Positions 1 through 8,978 of a stretch of DNA of 64,000 nucleotides are shown piece after piece. Position 1 is the first letter of the stretch. Each line of letters begins with the position of its first letter. The translations under genes were made by a program, and so were the position numbers. The notes beneath the pieces were generated by a model. That model had not been told where the DNA came from, made no database searches, and saw only the letters and a list, made by a program, of their open reading frames with translations. The stretch covers positions 930,001-994,000 of the forward strand of contig CAVQLK010000006.1 in NCBI GenBank assembly GCA_963713355.1, given 5' to 3'. The stretch is from FEN-1219 sp963713355. Lineage in GTDB: Bacteria; Pseudomonadota; Gammaproteobacteria; Steroidobacterales; Rariloculaceae.

Positions 1-494
1 TCGGACCCGATGCGGGCGCGTTCGGCGGCCTGCGCAACATCAGCGTGCAAGGTCTACCGCTGTTGAAGCCGCCGTACGGCACGATCGCCGCGATCGATCT
101 CACGAGAGGCGAAGTCGCGTGGGAGATCCCGAACGGCGAGACGCCAGACAACATCAAGAATCATCCCGCGCTCGCGGGCGTCGCGCTCGGCCGCACGGGC
201 CGAGCAGGGCAACCGCCGGGAGCGCTCGCGACGAAGACGCTGCTGATCGTCGCCGAGCCCGGCTACGGGCCGACGCCGGACGGCCAGCGCGGCTCGATGC
301 TGCGCGCGTACGACAAGCGCACCGGGCGCGAGCTCGCGGCGCTGCAGTTGCCGGCGCCGCAAAGCGGCTCGCCCATGACGTACATGCTCGGCGGCAGGCA
401 ACACCTCATGATCGCCGTCAGCGGCAACGATTATCCCGGCGAGCTCATCGCCTACGCGCTGCCGCTAGCGCAGTCCGCCGCCGCGGCTCAATAA
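1..494 (+). CDS. PQQ-dependent dehydrogenase, C-terminal part (runs in from the left)
   Basis: This reading frame is open from the window edge (first whole codon at base 3) to a TAA at 492-494. It carries the last blades of a quinoprotein beta-propeller: GLPLLKPPYG, then a stretch ending in NHPALAG, ATKTLLIV, and the final blade with SPMTYMLGGRQHLMIAVSG. The same landmarks in the same order occur in the complete 57781-59712 gene (GLPLMKPPYG, NHPALAG, ATKTLLFV, TPMTYLHDGKQYVVVAVGS), so the two are paralogues of one subfamily. Such proteins are periplasmic and oxidise alcohols or sugars with pyrroloquinoline quinone. The substrate cannot be read from this piece. The N-terminus lies outside the window. 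Confidence 0.85.
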   Translation, partial: GPDAGAFGGLRNISVQGLPLLKPPYGTIAAIDLTRGEVAWEIPNGETPDNIKNHPALAGVALGRTGRAGQPPGALATKTLLIVAEPGYGPTPDGQRGSMLRAYDKRTGRELAALQLPAPQSGSPMTYMLGGRQHLMIAVSGNDYPGELIAYALPLAQSAAAAQ

Positions 495-642
495 CACCCC
501 CGGTCCTTTAATCGGTGGGACGTTGGTCTCACAGCCATGCGCGCGCGCGCAGCTGAGAATCGGCACGCGCTGCCTTCGTATCGCGGATTCGCATGCTGAC
601 GGCGCGGTAGTAATCCACCGGAATCTAATGAGGCACTCATCG

Positions 643-3057
643 ATGGCAACAAAGAAGGCCGCCAAGGCAGAGAAGATCGGCAAGGCAGAGCACAAGAGCT
701 CTCGAGACACGATTCAACGGGCGATCCTTCCCATTCCTGACGTGCAGCACGTGGGCCTGACCACGTATGACGCGAAGGATCCGGACACGAAGTTTCCGCC
801 GATCGAGCGGCTGCTGCCGCCGACCGGAGCGCCGAACGTCCTCGTGATCCTCATCGACGACTGCGGCTTCGGCGCGACCAGCGCGTTCGGTGGGCCGGTT
901 CCGACGCCTGCCGCCGACAAGCTCGCGAAAGGCGGCCTGAAGCTCACGCGTTTTCACACGACGGCACTGTGCTCGCCCACGCGCCAGGCGCTGCTCACGG
1001 GGCGCAATCATCATTCGGTGAATATGGGCGGCATCTGCGAGATCGCGTCGTCGGCGCCCGGCTACACGTCGGTGCTGCCGAAGAGCAAGGCGCCGCTGGC
1101 GATGACGCTGAAGCTCAACGGCTACTCGACGGCACAGTTCGGCAAATGCCATGAAGTGCCGGTCTGGGAAACGAGCCCGATGGGGCCGTTCGACCAGTGG
1201 CCCACCGGTGGCGGTGGTTTCGAGTACTTCTACGGCTTCATCGGCGGCGAAACGAATCAATGGTATCCCGCGATCTACGAAGGCACCGTGCCGATGGAAC
1301 AGCCCAAGACCCCCGACGAGGGCTATCACTTCACCGAAGACATGACCGACAAGGCGATCGGGTGGGTGAGTCAGCAGAAGGCGCTGATGGGCGACAAGCC
1401 GTTCTTCATCTATTTCGCTCCCGGCGCCACGCATGCGCCGCATCACGTGCCGAAGGAGTGGATCGACAAGTTCGAGGGCAAGTTCGACAAAGGCTGGGAC
1501 AAGGTCCGCGAGGAAACCTTCGCTCGCCAGAAGAAACTCGGCGTGATCCCGGCTGACGCGGTGCTGACCAAGCGGCCCGACGAAATTCCGGCATACAACG
1601 ACATGCCGGCGGACATGAAGCCGATTCTCGCGCGCGAGATGGAGGTCTATGCCGCGTTCCTCGCGCATACCGATCACCATGTCGGCCGGTTGGTCGACAA
1701 GCTCGAGGAGCTCGAGATCCTCGACAACACGCTCATCTATTACATCTTCGGCGACAACGGCGCGTCTGCCGAAGGCACGCCGAACGGTTGCTTCAATGAA
1801 GTCGCCGTGTTGAACGGCATGGGCACGCTCGAGACACCCGAATTCCTGAAGAGCAAGATCGACGATTTCGGCGGCCCGGACGCCTACAACCACTACGCGG
1901 TGGGTTGGGCGCACGCGATGAACACGCCGTATCAGTGGACCAAGCAGGTCGCCTCGCACTTCGGCGGCACGCGCAACGGCACGATCGTTCACTGGCCCGA
2001 AGGCATCAAGGGCAAAGACGAGATCCGTTCGCAGTTCTGCCACGTGATCGACATCGCGCCCACCGTCCTCGAGGCCGCGCGGATCCCTGCGCCGACGATC
2101 GTGAACAGCGTGCAGCAGGCACCCTTCGAGGGCGCAAGCACGCTGTACGCGTTCAACGGCGCCAAGGCCGCGGAGCGGCGCGAGACGCAGTACTTCGAGA
2201 TGTTCTGCAACCGCGGCATCTATCACAAGGGCTGGACCGCGGTCACGCGGCACGGTGTCCCGTGGATCGGTTCCTACAAGCGCGCCTTCGACGACGACGT
2301 GTGGGAGCTTTACGACACCAACACCGATTGGACGCAAGCGAAGGACCTCGCGAAGAAGAATCCGCAGAAGCTCGCCGAGCTCCAGCGGCTGTTCCTCATC
2401 GAGGCGGCGAAGTACAACGTCATCCCGCTCGACGACCGCACGTTCGAGCGCTTCAACGCGGATATCGCGGGCCGGCCGCAGCTCATCAAGGGCAACTCGC
2501 AGATCTTGTTCGGCGGTATGTCCCGGCTGAGTGAAGGCTCACTCGTAACGACGCACAACAAGTCGTACTCGCTGACGGCGGAGATCGAGGTGCCGAAGTC
2601 CGGGGCCAACGGCGTCATCGTCGCCTTAGGAGGCGGTGTCGGCGGCTGGAGCCTCTATGCCCACGAAGGCAAGCTCAAGCACTGCTACAACTTCTTTGGC
2701 ATCGAGTATTACTACGCGCAGGGCAAGAAGCCCATTCCTCCCGGCAAGCACCAAGTGCGCATGGAGTTCGAGTACGACGGCGGCGGCCTCGCGAAGGGCG
2801 GCAAGGTCTCACTCTACGTCGACGGCAAGAAGGACGGCGACGGCCGCGTCGACCGGACGGTGCCCATGTTGTTCTCTGCCGACGAAACCTGCGACGTCGG
2901 CAAGGAAACCGGCTCGACGGTCTCGCCGGAGTACGGCATGGAAGGCAACGCGTTCAGCGGCAAGGTCAATTGGGTCCAAATCGACTTGGAGAAAGACGAT
3001 CAAGACCACTTGATCTCACCGGAGGAGCGTTTCCGTGTCGCGATGGCGCGGCAGTAA
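643..3057 (+). CDS. Type I sulfatase (arylsulfatase family), long form
   Basis: This is a formylglycine-dependent sulfatase that hydrolyses sulfate esters. The ATG at 643 gives 804 residues starting MATKKAAKAEK and has a GAGG about 9 bases upstream. The same frame is open back to 523, but that extension is Cys/Arg-rich and unlike a sulfatase. The catalytic domain opens with NVLVILIDDCGFG (metal-binding Asp pair). The modification motif is CSPTRQALLTGR with Cys110, the residue converted to formylglycine. A later GDNGAS carries further metal ligands. The last 200 or so residues resemble the concanavalin-like C-terminal domain of roughly 780-residue sulfatases. I see no clear signal peptide. No maturase (FGE or anSME) gene lies in the window. 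A second sulfatase follows at 4447. Confidence 0.9.
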   Translation: MATKKAAKAEKIGKAEHKSSRDTIQRAILPIPDVQHVGLTTYDAKDPDTKFPPIERLLPPTGAPNVLVILIDDCGFGATSAFGGPVPTPAADKLAKGGLKLTRFHTTALCSPTRQALLTGRNHHSVNMGGICEIASSAPGYTSVLPKSKAPLAMTLKLNGYSTAQFGKCHEVPVWETSPMGPFDQWPTGGGGFEYFYGFIGGETNQWYPAIYEGTVPMEQPKTPDEGYHFTEDMTDKAIGWVSQQKALMGDKPFFIYFAPGATHAPHHVPKEWIDKFEGKFDKGWDKVREETFARQKKLGVIPADAVLTKRPDEIPAYNDMPADMKPILAREMEVYAAFLAHTDHHVGRLVDKLEELEILDNTLIYYIFGDNGASAEGTPNGCFNEVAVLNGMGTLETPEFLKSKIDDFGGPDAYNHYAVGWAHAMNTPYQWTKQVASHFGGTRNGTIVHWPEGIKGKDEIRSQFCHVIDIAPTVLEAARIPAPTIVNSVQQAPFEGASTLYAFNGAKAAERRETQYFEMFCNRGIYHKGWTAVTRHGVPWIGSYKRAFDDDVWELYDTNTDWTQAKDLAKKNPQKLAELQRLFLIEAAKYNVIPLDDRTFERFNADIAGRPQLIKGNSQILFGGMSRLSEGSLVTTHNKSYSLTAEIEVPKSGANGVIVALGGGVGGWSLYAHEGKLKHCYNFFGIEYYYAQGKKPIPPGKHQVRMEFEYDGGGLAKGGKVSLYVDGKKDGDGRVDRTVPMLFSADETCDVGKETGSTVSPEYGMEGNAFSGKVNWVQIDLEKDDQDHLISPEERFRVAMARQ

Positions 3058-3142
3058 CCGTTAGCGCAATCACGGGCGCGGTCACCCTCGCGCGACAGCA
3101 GCGCCGCGGCTGCTGCGTTGGGGAGGTAAGCGCAGACCGAAC

Positions 3143-3259
3143 ATGGCGAGCAATTGGGCGACTATTGTCTCCGCTCGCGTCGCGTCGTACCGGCGCGAGT
3201 GGCTGTCACGGGACATCATCGCCGGCCTATCGGTCGCGGCGGTGGCGTTGCCGATCGGA
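3143..3259 (+). pseudogene. SulP-family sulfate permease, N-terminal remnant only
   Basis: A GGGGAGG is followed by ATG at 3143 and 39 codons that read like the start of a SulP anion transporter: SYRREWLSRDIIAGLSVAAV, then ALPIG. The family typically has Y-x-R-x-W-L-x-x-D-(IL)-(IL)-A-G-(LT)-x-V-A-A-x-x-(IL)-P followed by I-A-Y-A and many membrane spans. Here the match stops at ALPIG, and the next bases are the ribosome binding site (GGAGG) and ATG of the DUF481 gene, in the same frame. This looks like a deletion junction at about 3256-3260 that removed the rest of a permease. Its position between two sulfatases fits a lost sulfate transporter. A misassembly is the main alternative. Confidence 0.6.
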
Positions 3260-3268
3260 GGACATCCT

Positions 3269-4340
3269 ATGAAACGCACTCCGATCGAAAGGGCCTGCGG
3301 CGCGCGACGGCCCCATCGCTATCTTGCCGGCGGTTTGCTTGCCATAGCGCTCGCGATCAGCGCAGCCGCGCACGGCCAGAGCAACGACGTCGCCTATTTC
3401 AAGAATGGCGATCGGCTCACGGGCGAGATCAAAGGGCTGGACAGGGGTCGTGTCTCGTTCGACACGCCCACGACCGGCGTGATCAACCTCGAATGGGACG
3501 ACATCGATCAGCTGCTCTCCACGACGACGTTCGAGGTGACCCTCGAAAGCGGCGAGCGAATCTATGGAACGCTTGCCGAAACAACGGGCGACGGTCAGCT
3601 ACGCGTGCAAACTCCGACAGGGATAATGGATCTGCCGACGCTGACCATCGTGCGAATGACGCCGATCGAGTCGAACCTCATCGATCGCATCGAGATGCGC
3701 GTCGATCTCGGTCACACCCTCGCGAAAGCCAGCGACCTCGAGCAAGGCGAGCTTCGGCTACGACTTTCGCTACCGCGGGGAGACGCGCCTGATCAACTTC
3801 GAGGTCGATGCGTCAACGTCGAGCAGCGAAAGCGATCCCAGCAGCACGCGCGTGTTCACGAACTTCAATTACCAGCGTTACCTCGAGAAGTCGGAGTGGA
3901 ACCCGCTCGGTATCGGCCAGCTGGAGCGAAACGATGAGCTCGGTATCGACCGGCGCATGACCTTCGGCGGCGGCATGGCGCGTTATCTGCGCGACACGAA
4001 CCAAAGCCGCATCGCCTTTGCCGGCGGATTGGTTCGCAGCTTGGAGGACGACGCGGGGTCCAGCGAAACCATTGAGGATACCGAGGCGTTGCTCGCGATG
4101 ACGCTCGAATGGTTTCAATACGACGAGCCCGAGCTCGACGTATCGATGGCCGTCACGGCCTACCGCAGGCTCTCGGGGTCCCAGGAGCCGCGCGGCAACC
4201 TCGACGTGAACCTTCGCTGGGAGATCTTCAAGGACTTTTTCTGGGGCGTCAGCGTGTATTACACGTACGATCGCCAAGCAGAGAACGAAGAGGAAGCGTC
4301 CGACTACGGTTCATTCACATCGCTCGGGTGGAAGTTCTGA
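3269..4340 (+). pseudogene. DUF481-family outer-membrane beta-barrel protein, one frameshift
   Basis: DUF481 proteins are small salt-stress-associated outer-membrane beta-barrels. The ATG at 3269 (GGAGG 6 bases upstream) begins a signal peptide ending near AAAHGQ. Next comes the usual N-terminal segment YFKNGDRLTGEIKGL...INLEWDDI. At 3744-3750 the frame breaks: after LGHTLAKASDLEQ the homologous continuation ASFGYDFRYRGETRLINFEV lies in the neighbouring frame, and removing one G from AAGGCG restores it. The second half runs to YTYDRQAENEEEASDYGSF, then TSLGWKF and TGA at 4338-4340, ending in an aromatic residue as barrel proteins do. Restored length is about 356 residues. The single extra base could be a sequencing error or a real inactivating mutation. 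Confidence 0.75.
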
Positions 4341-4446
4341 TACCGGGAGGCCCAAGGGGCCTCATCGGACGATGGTCCACTAGGACCGTGTTCGCAAACG
4401 GCGAACAGTTCGGCGGAGAGTTCTGGAAAAACCAAAGGAACGATTC

Positions 4447-5929
4447 GTGGCAAAGAGACCGAACATTCTCGTGCTCTGGGGTGACGACATCGGCTACTGG
4501 AACGTCAGTGCCTACAACCAGGGCATGATGGGATACAAGACGCCGAACATCGACAGCATCGCGAAGGACGGCGCGCTCTTCACGGATTGGTATGGCCAGC
4601 AGAGCTGCACGGCCGGCCGCGCGTGCTTCATCACGGGCCAATCCGGTTTCCGAACCGGCCTGCTCAAGGTCGGCTTACCGGGCGCGAAGGAAGGGTTGCA
4701 GGCGCGCGACGTCACGATCGCGGAGCTGCTTAAAGAGCAGGGTTACATGACGGCGCAGTTCGGCAAGAACCACCTGGGCGATGCCGACGAGACGCTGCCG
4801 ACGGCGCACGGCTTCGACGAGTTCTTCGGCTCGCTCTATCACCTGAACGCCGAAGAAGAGTTCGAGAACGAGGACTATTTCAAAGACCCCGCGCTGATCA
4901 AGAAATTTCAGACGCGCGGCGTGCTCCACTGCTGGGCGAATCCAGATGGCACGCAGAAGATCGAAGGCACGGGGCCGCTCGGCAAGAAGCGCATGGAGAC
5001 GATCGACGACGAGGTTACCGAGGCCGCGCTCGGCTACCTCGAAAAGGCGAAGAAGGCCGACAAGCCGTTCTTCATGTGGTGGAACTCCACGCGCATGCAC
5101 ATCTTCACGCATCTGAAGAAAGAGAGTCAGGGTAAGACGGGGCTCGGCACATATCCTGACGGAATGGTCGAGCACGACGCGCATGTCGGGCAAATCCTCG
5201 ACAAGCTCAAGGAGCTCGGGCTCGACGACAACACCATCGTCATGTACTCGACGGATAACGGCGCTGAAACGTTTACCTGGCCCGACGGCGGCACGACACC
5301 GTTCCGCGGCGAGAAGAACGAGAACTGGGAAGGCGGTTATCGCGTACCCTGCGCGATCCGCTGGCCCGGCGTCATCGAGCCCGGCACGATCAACAACGAT
5401 CTCTTTTCGCACGAGGACATGCTGCCGACGCTGTTGGCCGCCGCGGGCGTGCCGGACGTCAAGGAACGGTTGCTCAAGGGCATGAAGGTCGGAAAGAAAA
5501 CCTTCAAGGTGCATCTCGACGGCTACAACATCACCGATAGGCTCTCCGGTAAAGGCGAGAATCCTCGCAAGGAGTTCTTCTATTGGAACGATGACGGCTC
5601 CCTGGTCGCATTGCGTTACGACAACTGGAAGATCGTCTTCCAGGAGCAGCGCAGCGAAGGCATCGCGGTCTGGCAAGACCCGTTCGTGCCGCTGCGCTTC
5701 CCCAAGCTCTTCAACTTGCGCTCGGATCCGTTCGAGCGCGCCGATATGGTCGGTATCGGTTACTCCAAGTGGAGGCTCGACCGTGCGTTCTTGCTCGTTC
5801 CGGCACAGCAATACATCGGCGCAATACATAAGCACGTTCAAGGAGTTTCCGCCCAGTCAGAAAGTCGGCAGCTTCTCGCTCGACCAAGTCCTGGAGAAGC
5901 TCACCGCGGCGAGCACCAGCGGGGTTTGA
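4447..5929 (+). CDS. Type I sulfatase (arylsulfatase family), frameshift near C-terminus
   Basis: GTG start at 4447 with AAAGGAA 5 bases upstream. The protein begins MAKRPNILVLWGDDIGYWN, a cytoplasmic-looking start without a signal peptide. The formylglycine motif is CTAGRACFITGQ with Cys54, the C-x-A-x-R variant. Further landmarks are QFGKNHLGD, and YSTDNGAE with the Asp-Asn metal ligands. After VPAQQYIG at about 5820 the frame goes wrong. The expected tail QYISTFKEFPPSQKVGSFSL, then DQVLEKL, lies one frame over and ends with TGA at 5927-5929, so one extra base (in GGCGCAA, 5818-5821) explains the break. Without correction the frame reads on into the next gene, to 6075. The coordinates given are for the restored protein of about 493 residues. 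Confidence 0.85.
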
Positions 5930-5930
5930 G

Positions 5931-7181
5931 ATGCGACCGAACGCACGCGCTGACCGGGAGCCGGAGTCCGACTCCCGGTCGTTGCTCGCGGAGGTCCAGG
6001 AGTTCTACGAGCGGTATCCGTATCCGCGGCCCGTCGACAATCTCGACGACTATCGAGCGCGTTGGCAGGGCCTGAGCAGGCGTCGCGCAGACTTCCATCT
6101 GTTCTGGCCGGCCTCCTTCTATAAGGAGGACCACAGGATTCTCGTCGCCGGTTGCGGAACCTCGCAGGCGGCCAAGCACGCGCTGCGCTGGCCGAAAGCT
6201 TCGGTCACGGGTATCGACGTCAGCGCGACGAGCGTGAGCTGCACCGAAGACCTGAAGCGCAAGCACGACCTGGCCAATCTCGACGTGCGGCAATTGCCGA
6301 TCGAGCGCGTCGGCGAGCTACGGAAGACGTTCGACCAGATCGTGTGCACGGGTGTCTTGCACCATCTCGTCGATCCCGACGCCGCATTGCGCGCACTGCG
6401 TGACGTGCTCGCACGCGACGGCGCGATGCAGCTCATGGTGTACGCGCCCTATGGCAGGGCCGGCGTCTACATGCTCCAGGAGTTCTGCCGGCTCATCGAC
6501 GTGCCCGCCTCGGACGACGGCATACGCTCGCTCGTCGCTGCGCTCGAGGAATTGCCCGCGCTGCATCCGCTCGCTCGATTGCTGCGCGACGCTCCGGACT
6601 TTCGGCGCGAAGGTGCGCTAGCCGACGCGCTGCTGCATCCGCAAGATCGCGCCTATTCGGTGCCGCAGCTGTTCGAATTGCTCGAGGGTGCGGGCCTAAG
6701 CTTCGGCCGCTGGGTCAGGCAGGCGCCCTACGGCGCGACCTGCGGCCTGATGGCGCGCTTGCCTCAAGCCGCGCAAATAGCTGGATTGGGGCCGCAGGAT
6801 CAAGCCGCCGCGGCGGAGCTTTTCCGCGGCACCATGACTACCCACAGCGTCGTCGCGTATCGCAACGACGGCCCGACGCAAACGATCGCGTTTTCCGGCG
6901 ACGCATGGCTCGACTACGTGCCCATCCGGGTTCCCGACACCCTTTGCATACAAGAACGGTTGCCGCCGGGAGCGGCCGCCGTCCTTATCAACCGTGCGCA
7001 CACGAGCCACGACGTCTATCTGCCGATCGACGCGCAAGAGAAACGGCTGCTCGACTCCGTCGACGGTGAGCGCTGTATTCGCGCTATCGTCGGTGACGGG
7101 CACGGGCATCGCGATTCGGCGCGCGCGTTGTTCAAGAAGCTCTGGAGGCACGATCAGATCGTATTCGACGCGTCACACTGA
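5931..7181 (+). CDS. Class I SAM-dependent methyltransferase
   Basis: This 416-residue protein starts at the ATG at 5931, one base after the restored sulfatase stop, so the two are probably co-transcribed. A short N-terminal segment with EVQEFYERYPYPRP precedes a Rossmann methyltransferase fold: motif I ILVAGCGTSQAAKHA (about residues 70-85), an acidic strand end VTGIDVSATS, and the post-motif FDQIVCTGVLHHLVDPDAAL typical of class I enzymes. The C-terminal 180 residues, including PQDRAYSVPQLFELL, resemble the second half of methyltransferases that carry the YPYPR tag. The acceptor substrate cannot be told from sequence. It is convergent with the DUF924 gene 7 bases downstream. Confidence 0.8.
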   Translation: MRPNARADREPESDSRSLLAEVQEFYERYPYPRPVDNLDDYRARWQGLSRRRADFHLFWPASFYKEDHRILVAGCGTSQAAKHALRWPKASVTGIDVSATSVSCTEDLKRKHDLANLDVRQLPIERVGELRKTFDQIVCTGVLHHLVDPDAALRALRDVLARDGAMQLMVYAPYGRAGVYMLQEFCRLIDVPASDDGIRSLVAALEELPALHPLARLLRDAPDFRREGALADALLHPQDRAYSVPQLFELLEGAGLSFGRWVRQAPYGATCGLMARLPQAAQIAGLGPQDQAAAAELFRGTMTTHSVVAYRNDGPTQTIAFSGDAWLDYVPIRVPDTLCIQERLPPGAAAVLINRAHTSHDVYLPIDAQEKRLLDSVDGERCIRAIVGDGHGHRDSARALFKKLWRHDQIVFDASH

Positions 7182-7188
7182 TCAGCCG

Positions 7189-7746
7189 CTAGCGCAAGGT
7201 ATTTTCGTCGGACGCGAGGAACGCCGTTTCTTCGGGCGAAGACGCGCGGCCGAGAACCTTGTTCCGGTGCGGAAAGCGGCCGAAGCGCGCGACGACGTCG
7301 CGGTGGCCGAGCGCGAAGCCGAGCACGGCCTGCGCCTCGTCGCGCAGCGCCGTGAACCGCTCGACGCTGAGCGCCTGGATCTCGCGGTCTTCGGCGTGCA
7401 TCAGCGGTAAGTAGAAGAATTGTCTTTCGGCAAATGTAAGCTCCTCGTCCATCGCAAGCTCGATGCCCTCGCGCGTGAGCGCTTGCGCCGTGACGTCGCT
7501 GGCGTACGCATCGGGCCGGTTGCGGAACACGTGGCGCGGAAACTGATCGAGCAGGATGATCAGCGCGAGGCGGCCGCGAGGGGTCGCCGCCCAATGATCG
7601 AGCGTGCCGCGGCGGGCCGCCTCCACAAGCGGGGCGAACCGCGTGCGGACACGCTCGTCGAGCTCTGGCCCGGCGTCCATGAACCATTGCCGCGGCGTCA
7701 GCTCGCGGAACCAGAAATCGATGACGGGACGGTATTCGTTTTCCAT
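7189..7746 (-). CDS. DUF924 family protein
   Basis: A 185-residue protein starting MENEYRPVIDFWFRELTPRQ at the ATG complementary to 7744-7746. DUF924 signatures are clear: VIDFWF near the start, LALIILLDQFPRHVFRNRPD in the middle (the LDQFPRN-like motif), YLPLMHAEDREIQ, and FGRFPHRNKVLGRASSPEE near the end. The fold is an all-helical, TPR-like bundle. The biochemical role is not established. Its start overlaps the end of the YCII gene upstream (7698-8096) by 49 bases, so the two are translationally linked. It is probably the last gene of the leftward transcript from the ECF42-type promoter near 8933-8959. Confidence 0.85.
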   Translation of the reverse strand: MENEYRPVIDFWFRELTPRQWFMDAGPELDERVRTRFAPLVEAARRGTLDHWAATPRGRLALIILLDQFPRHVFRNRPDAYASDVTAQALTREGIELAMDEELTFAERQFFYLPLMHAEDREIQALSVERFTALRDEAQAVLGFALGHRDVVARFGRFPHRNKVLGRASSPEETAFLASDENTLR

Positions 7747-8096
7747 GGCTCGACATCTTCGACGGCGCGAATCTCGAATGGCCCGACGCGCACGCCCGGA
7801 TGGCGCGAGACGAGCTGGATCGCCTCGTTGAGATCGCGCGCCTCGAGGAACAGGATACCGCCGATCTGCTCCTTTGTTTCCGCGAACGGGCCATCCGTGA
7901 CCGTGACCGCGCCGTCGCGAAAGCGCAGCGTCGCGGCGTTGCGCGGGCCCTGCAATATTTCGCCGCCGGCGAAGTGCCCGCCGCGCCGCAGCTCCTCGTC
8001 GTACGCGAAGCAGCGGTCCATGAGCGCATGGCGCTCGGATTCGGACAGGCTTTCCCAGCGCGCCTCGTCGAAGTAACCGAGACAAACGTATTTCAT
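7698..8096 (-). CDS. YCII/DGPF domain protein (ECF42-linked)
   Basis: Starts MKYVCLGYFDE at the ATG complementary to 8094-8096 and gives 132 residues. The YCII-related fold is recognised from the start strand, the GEILQGPRNAATLRFRDG hairpin and the diagnostic VTDGPFAETKEQIGGILFLE (the DGPF motif), followed by ARDLNEAIQLVSRHPGVRVG. DGPF proteins are small ferredoxin-like-fold proteins repeatedly found beside ECF42 sigma factors; their function is unknown. The last 20 or so residues run past the usual end of the domain and overlap the DUF924 start by 49 bases. It lies 14 bases downstream of the larger YCII-DUF1428 gene and is probably in the same operon. Confidence 0.88.
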   Translation of the reverse strand: MKYVCLGYFDEARWESLSESERHALMDRCFAYDEELRRGGHFAGGEILQGPRNAATLRFRDGAVTVTDGPFAETKEQIGGILFLEARDLNEAIQLVSRHPGVRVGPFEIRAVEDVEPWKTNTVPSSISGSAS

Positions 8097-8110
8097 CGTC
8101 TGTTCCTCGG

Positions 8111-8872
8111 TCAGCCTTCGACCAGCACATTGAAGCCGCCCATGATCATTCGCTTGGCGTCGAATGGCATATGGGCCGGATCCATGTCGATGCGCGGGTC
8201 CTTCATGACGAGCGCGTTGATGCGGTCGCGCTCCTCGCGCGAGGAATAGACGATGTAGGAGAACACGACCGTTTCGTCGGGCTCGAGATTCACGGCTTGC
8301 GGGAACGAGGTCCACTTGCCGGGCTTCACGTCGTCGGCGAGGCACTCGACGAATGCAAGCGCGCCATGCTCGCGCCAGACGTTGCCCGCCTGAGACGCGA
8401 CGCGGCGGTAGTCCTCGACCTTGCTCTTCGGGACGGGTACCACGAAGCCGTCGACGTATTGACCGGCTGCGTGTTGCAGCGCCGTGAAGCCCTCGGCCGC
8501 CTTCTGCACGTCGGCCGGGAAGTCCTCCATCTCTTGGATCTGACGGATCTCGATCGTCTCGTTTTCCGTGGCCGGGCACCGCTTGGCCCACTCGATCGCT
8601 TCGGCCTTCGACTTCACGCGGATCACCCAATAGCCGCCGAGTGTCTCCTTGGTTTCGACGAACGGCCCGTCGACGACGGTGGGCCGGCCTCCGGCGAACG
8701 ACACGCGGGCTCCGGCCGAGACCGGGTGCAGCCCGTTCAGCGTGACGAGCACGCCGGCGTCCTTGAGCGCCTGGTTGAACTTCATCATTTCAGCGACGCG
8801 CTCGGCGTCGGGCGTCGTGCCCGGCTTCGCGGTCTCGTACCCCTTCGGAATCATCAACAGCATGAATTGCAT
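8111..8872 (-). CDS. YCII (DGPF) - DUF1428 fusion protein
   Basis: A 253-residue protein with the start ATG complementary to 8870-8872, preceded by GAGGAGGAAAAGCC. Residues 1-118 form a YCII domain: MQFMLLMIPKGYE, then VVDGPFVETKETLGGYWVI and AIEWAKRCP. Residues from about 138 form a complete DUF1428 domain: YVDGFVVPVPKSKVEDYRR, GALAFVECLADDVKPG, PDETVVFSYIVYSSREERD and a C-terminal MPFDAKRMIMGGFNVLVEG. Both halves are ferredoxin-like dimeric alpha/beta-barrel folds, so the fusion could form an intramolecular pair. I know these domains mainly as separate proteins. It is the first gene of the leftward ECF42-linked operon. Confidence 0.88.
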   Translation of the reverse strand: MQFMLLMIPKGYETAKPGTTPDAERVAEMMKFNQALKDAGVLVTLNGLHPVSAGARVSFAGGRPTVVDGPFVETKETLGGYWVIRVKSKAEAIEWAKRCPATENETIEIRQIQEMEDFPADVQKAAEGFTALQHAAGQYVDGFVVPVPKSKVEDYRRVASQAGNVWREHGALAFVECLADDVKPGKWTSFPQAVNLEPDETVVFSYIVYSSREERDRINALVMKDPRIDMDPAHMPFDAKRMIMGGFNVLVEG

Positions 8873-8932
8873 GGCTTTTCCTCCTCGGTTGTGGTTGCGC
8901 CGGCGGCCCTCATGGCCCGGCGTCGTGAGTTA

Positions 8933-8959
8933 GTCGAACGAGGAGGGCCGATTTCGACA
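8933..8959 (-). promoter_or_regulatory. Candidate ECF42-type promoter, leftward
   Basis: On the minus strand TGTCGA (8959-8954) is followed by exactly 17 bases and then CGAC (8936-8933). It lies about 60 bases upstream of the YCII-DUF1428 start. From memory, the reported ECF42 target consensus is TGTCGA then CGA/TC with this kind of spacing. The mirror copy on the other strand supports it. Confidence 0.65.
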
Positions 8960-8978
8960 TCGGTTCCACGACTTCCGC

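Noticed and set aside
537..552. Alternating GC run as Z-DNA or a regulatory element.
   Set aside because: Too short and unremarkable in a genome of this composition.
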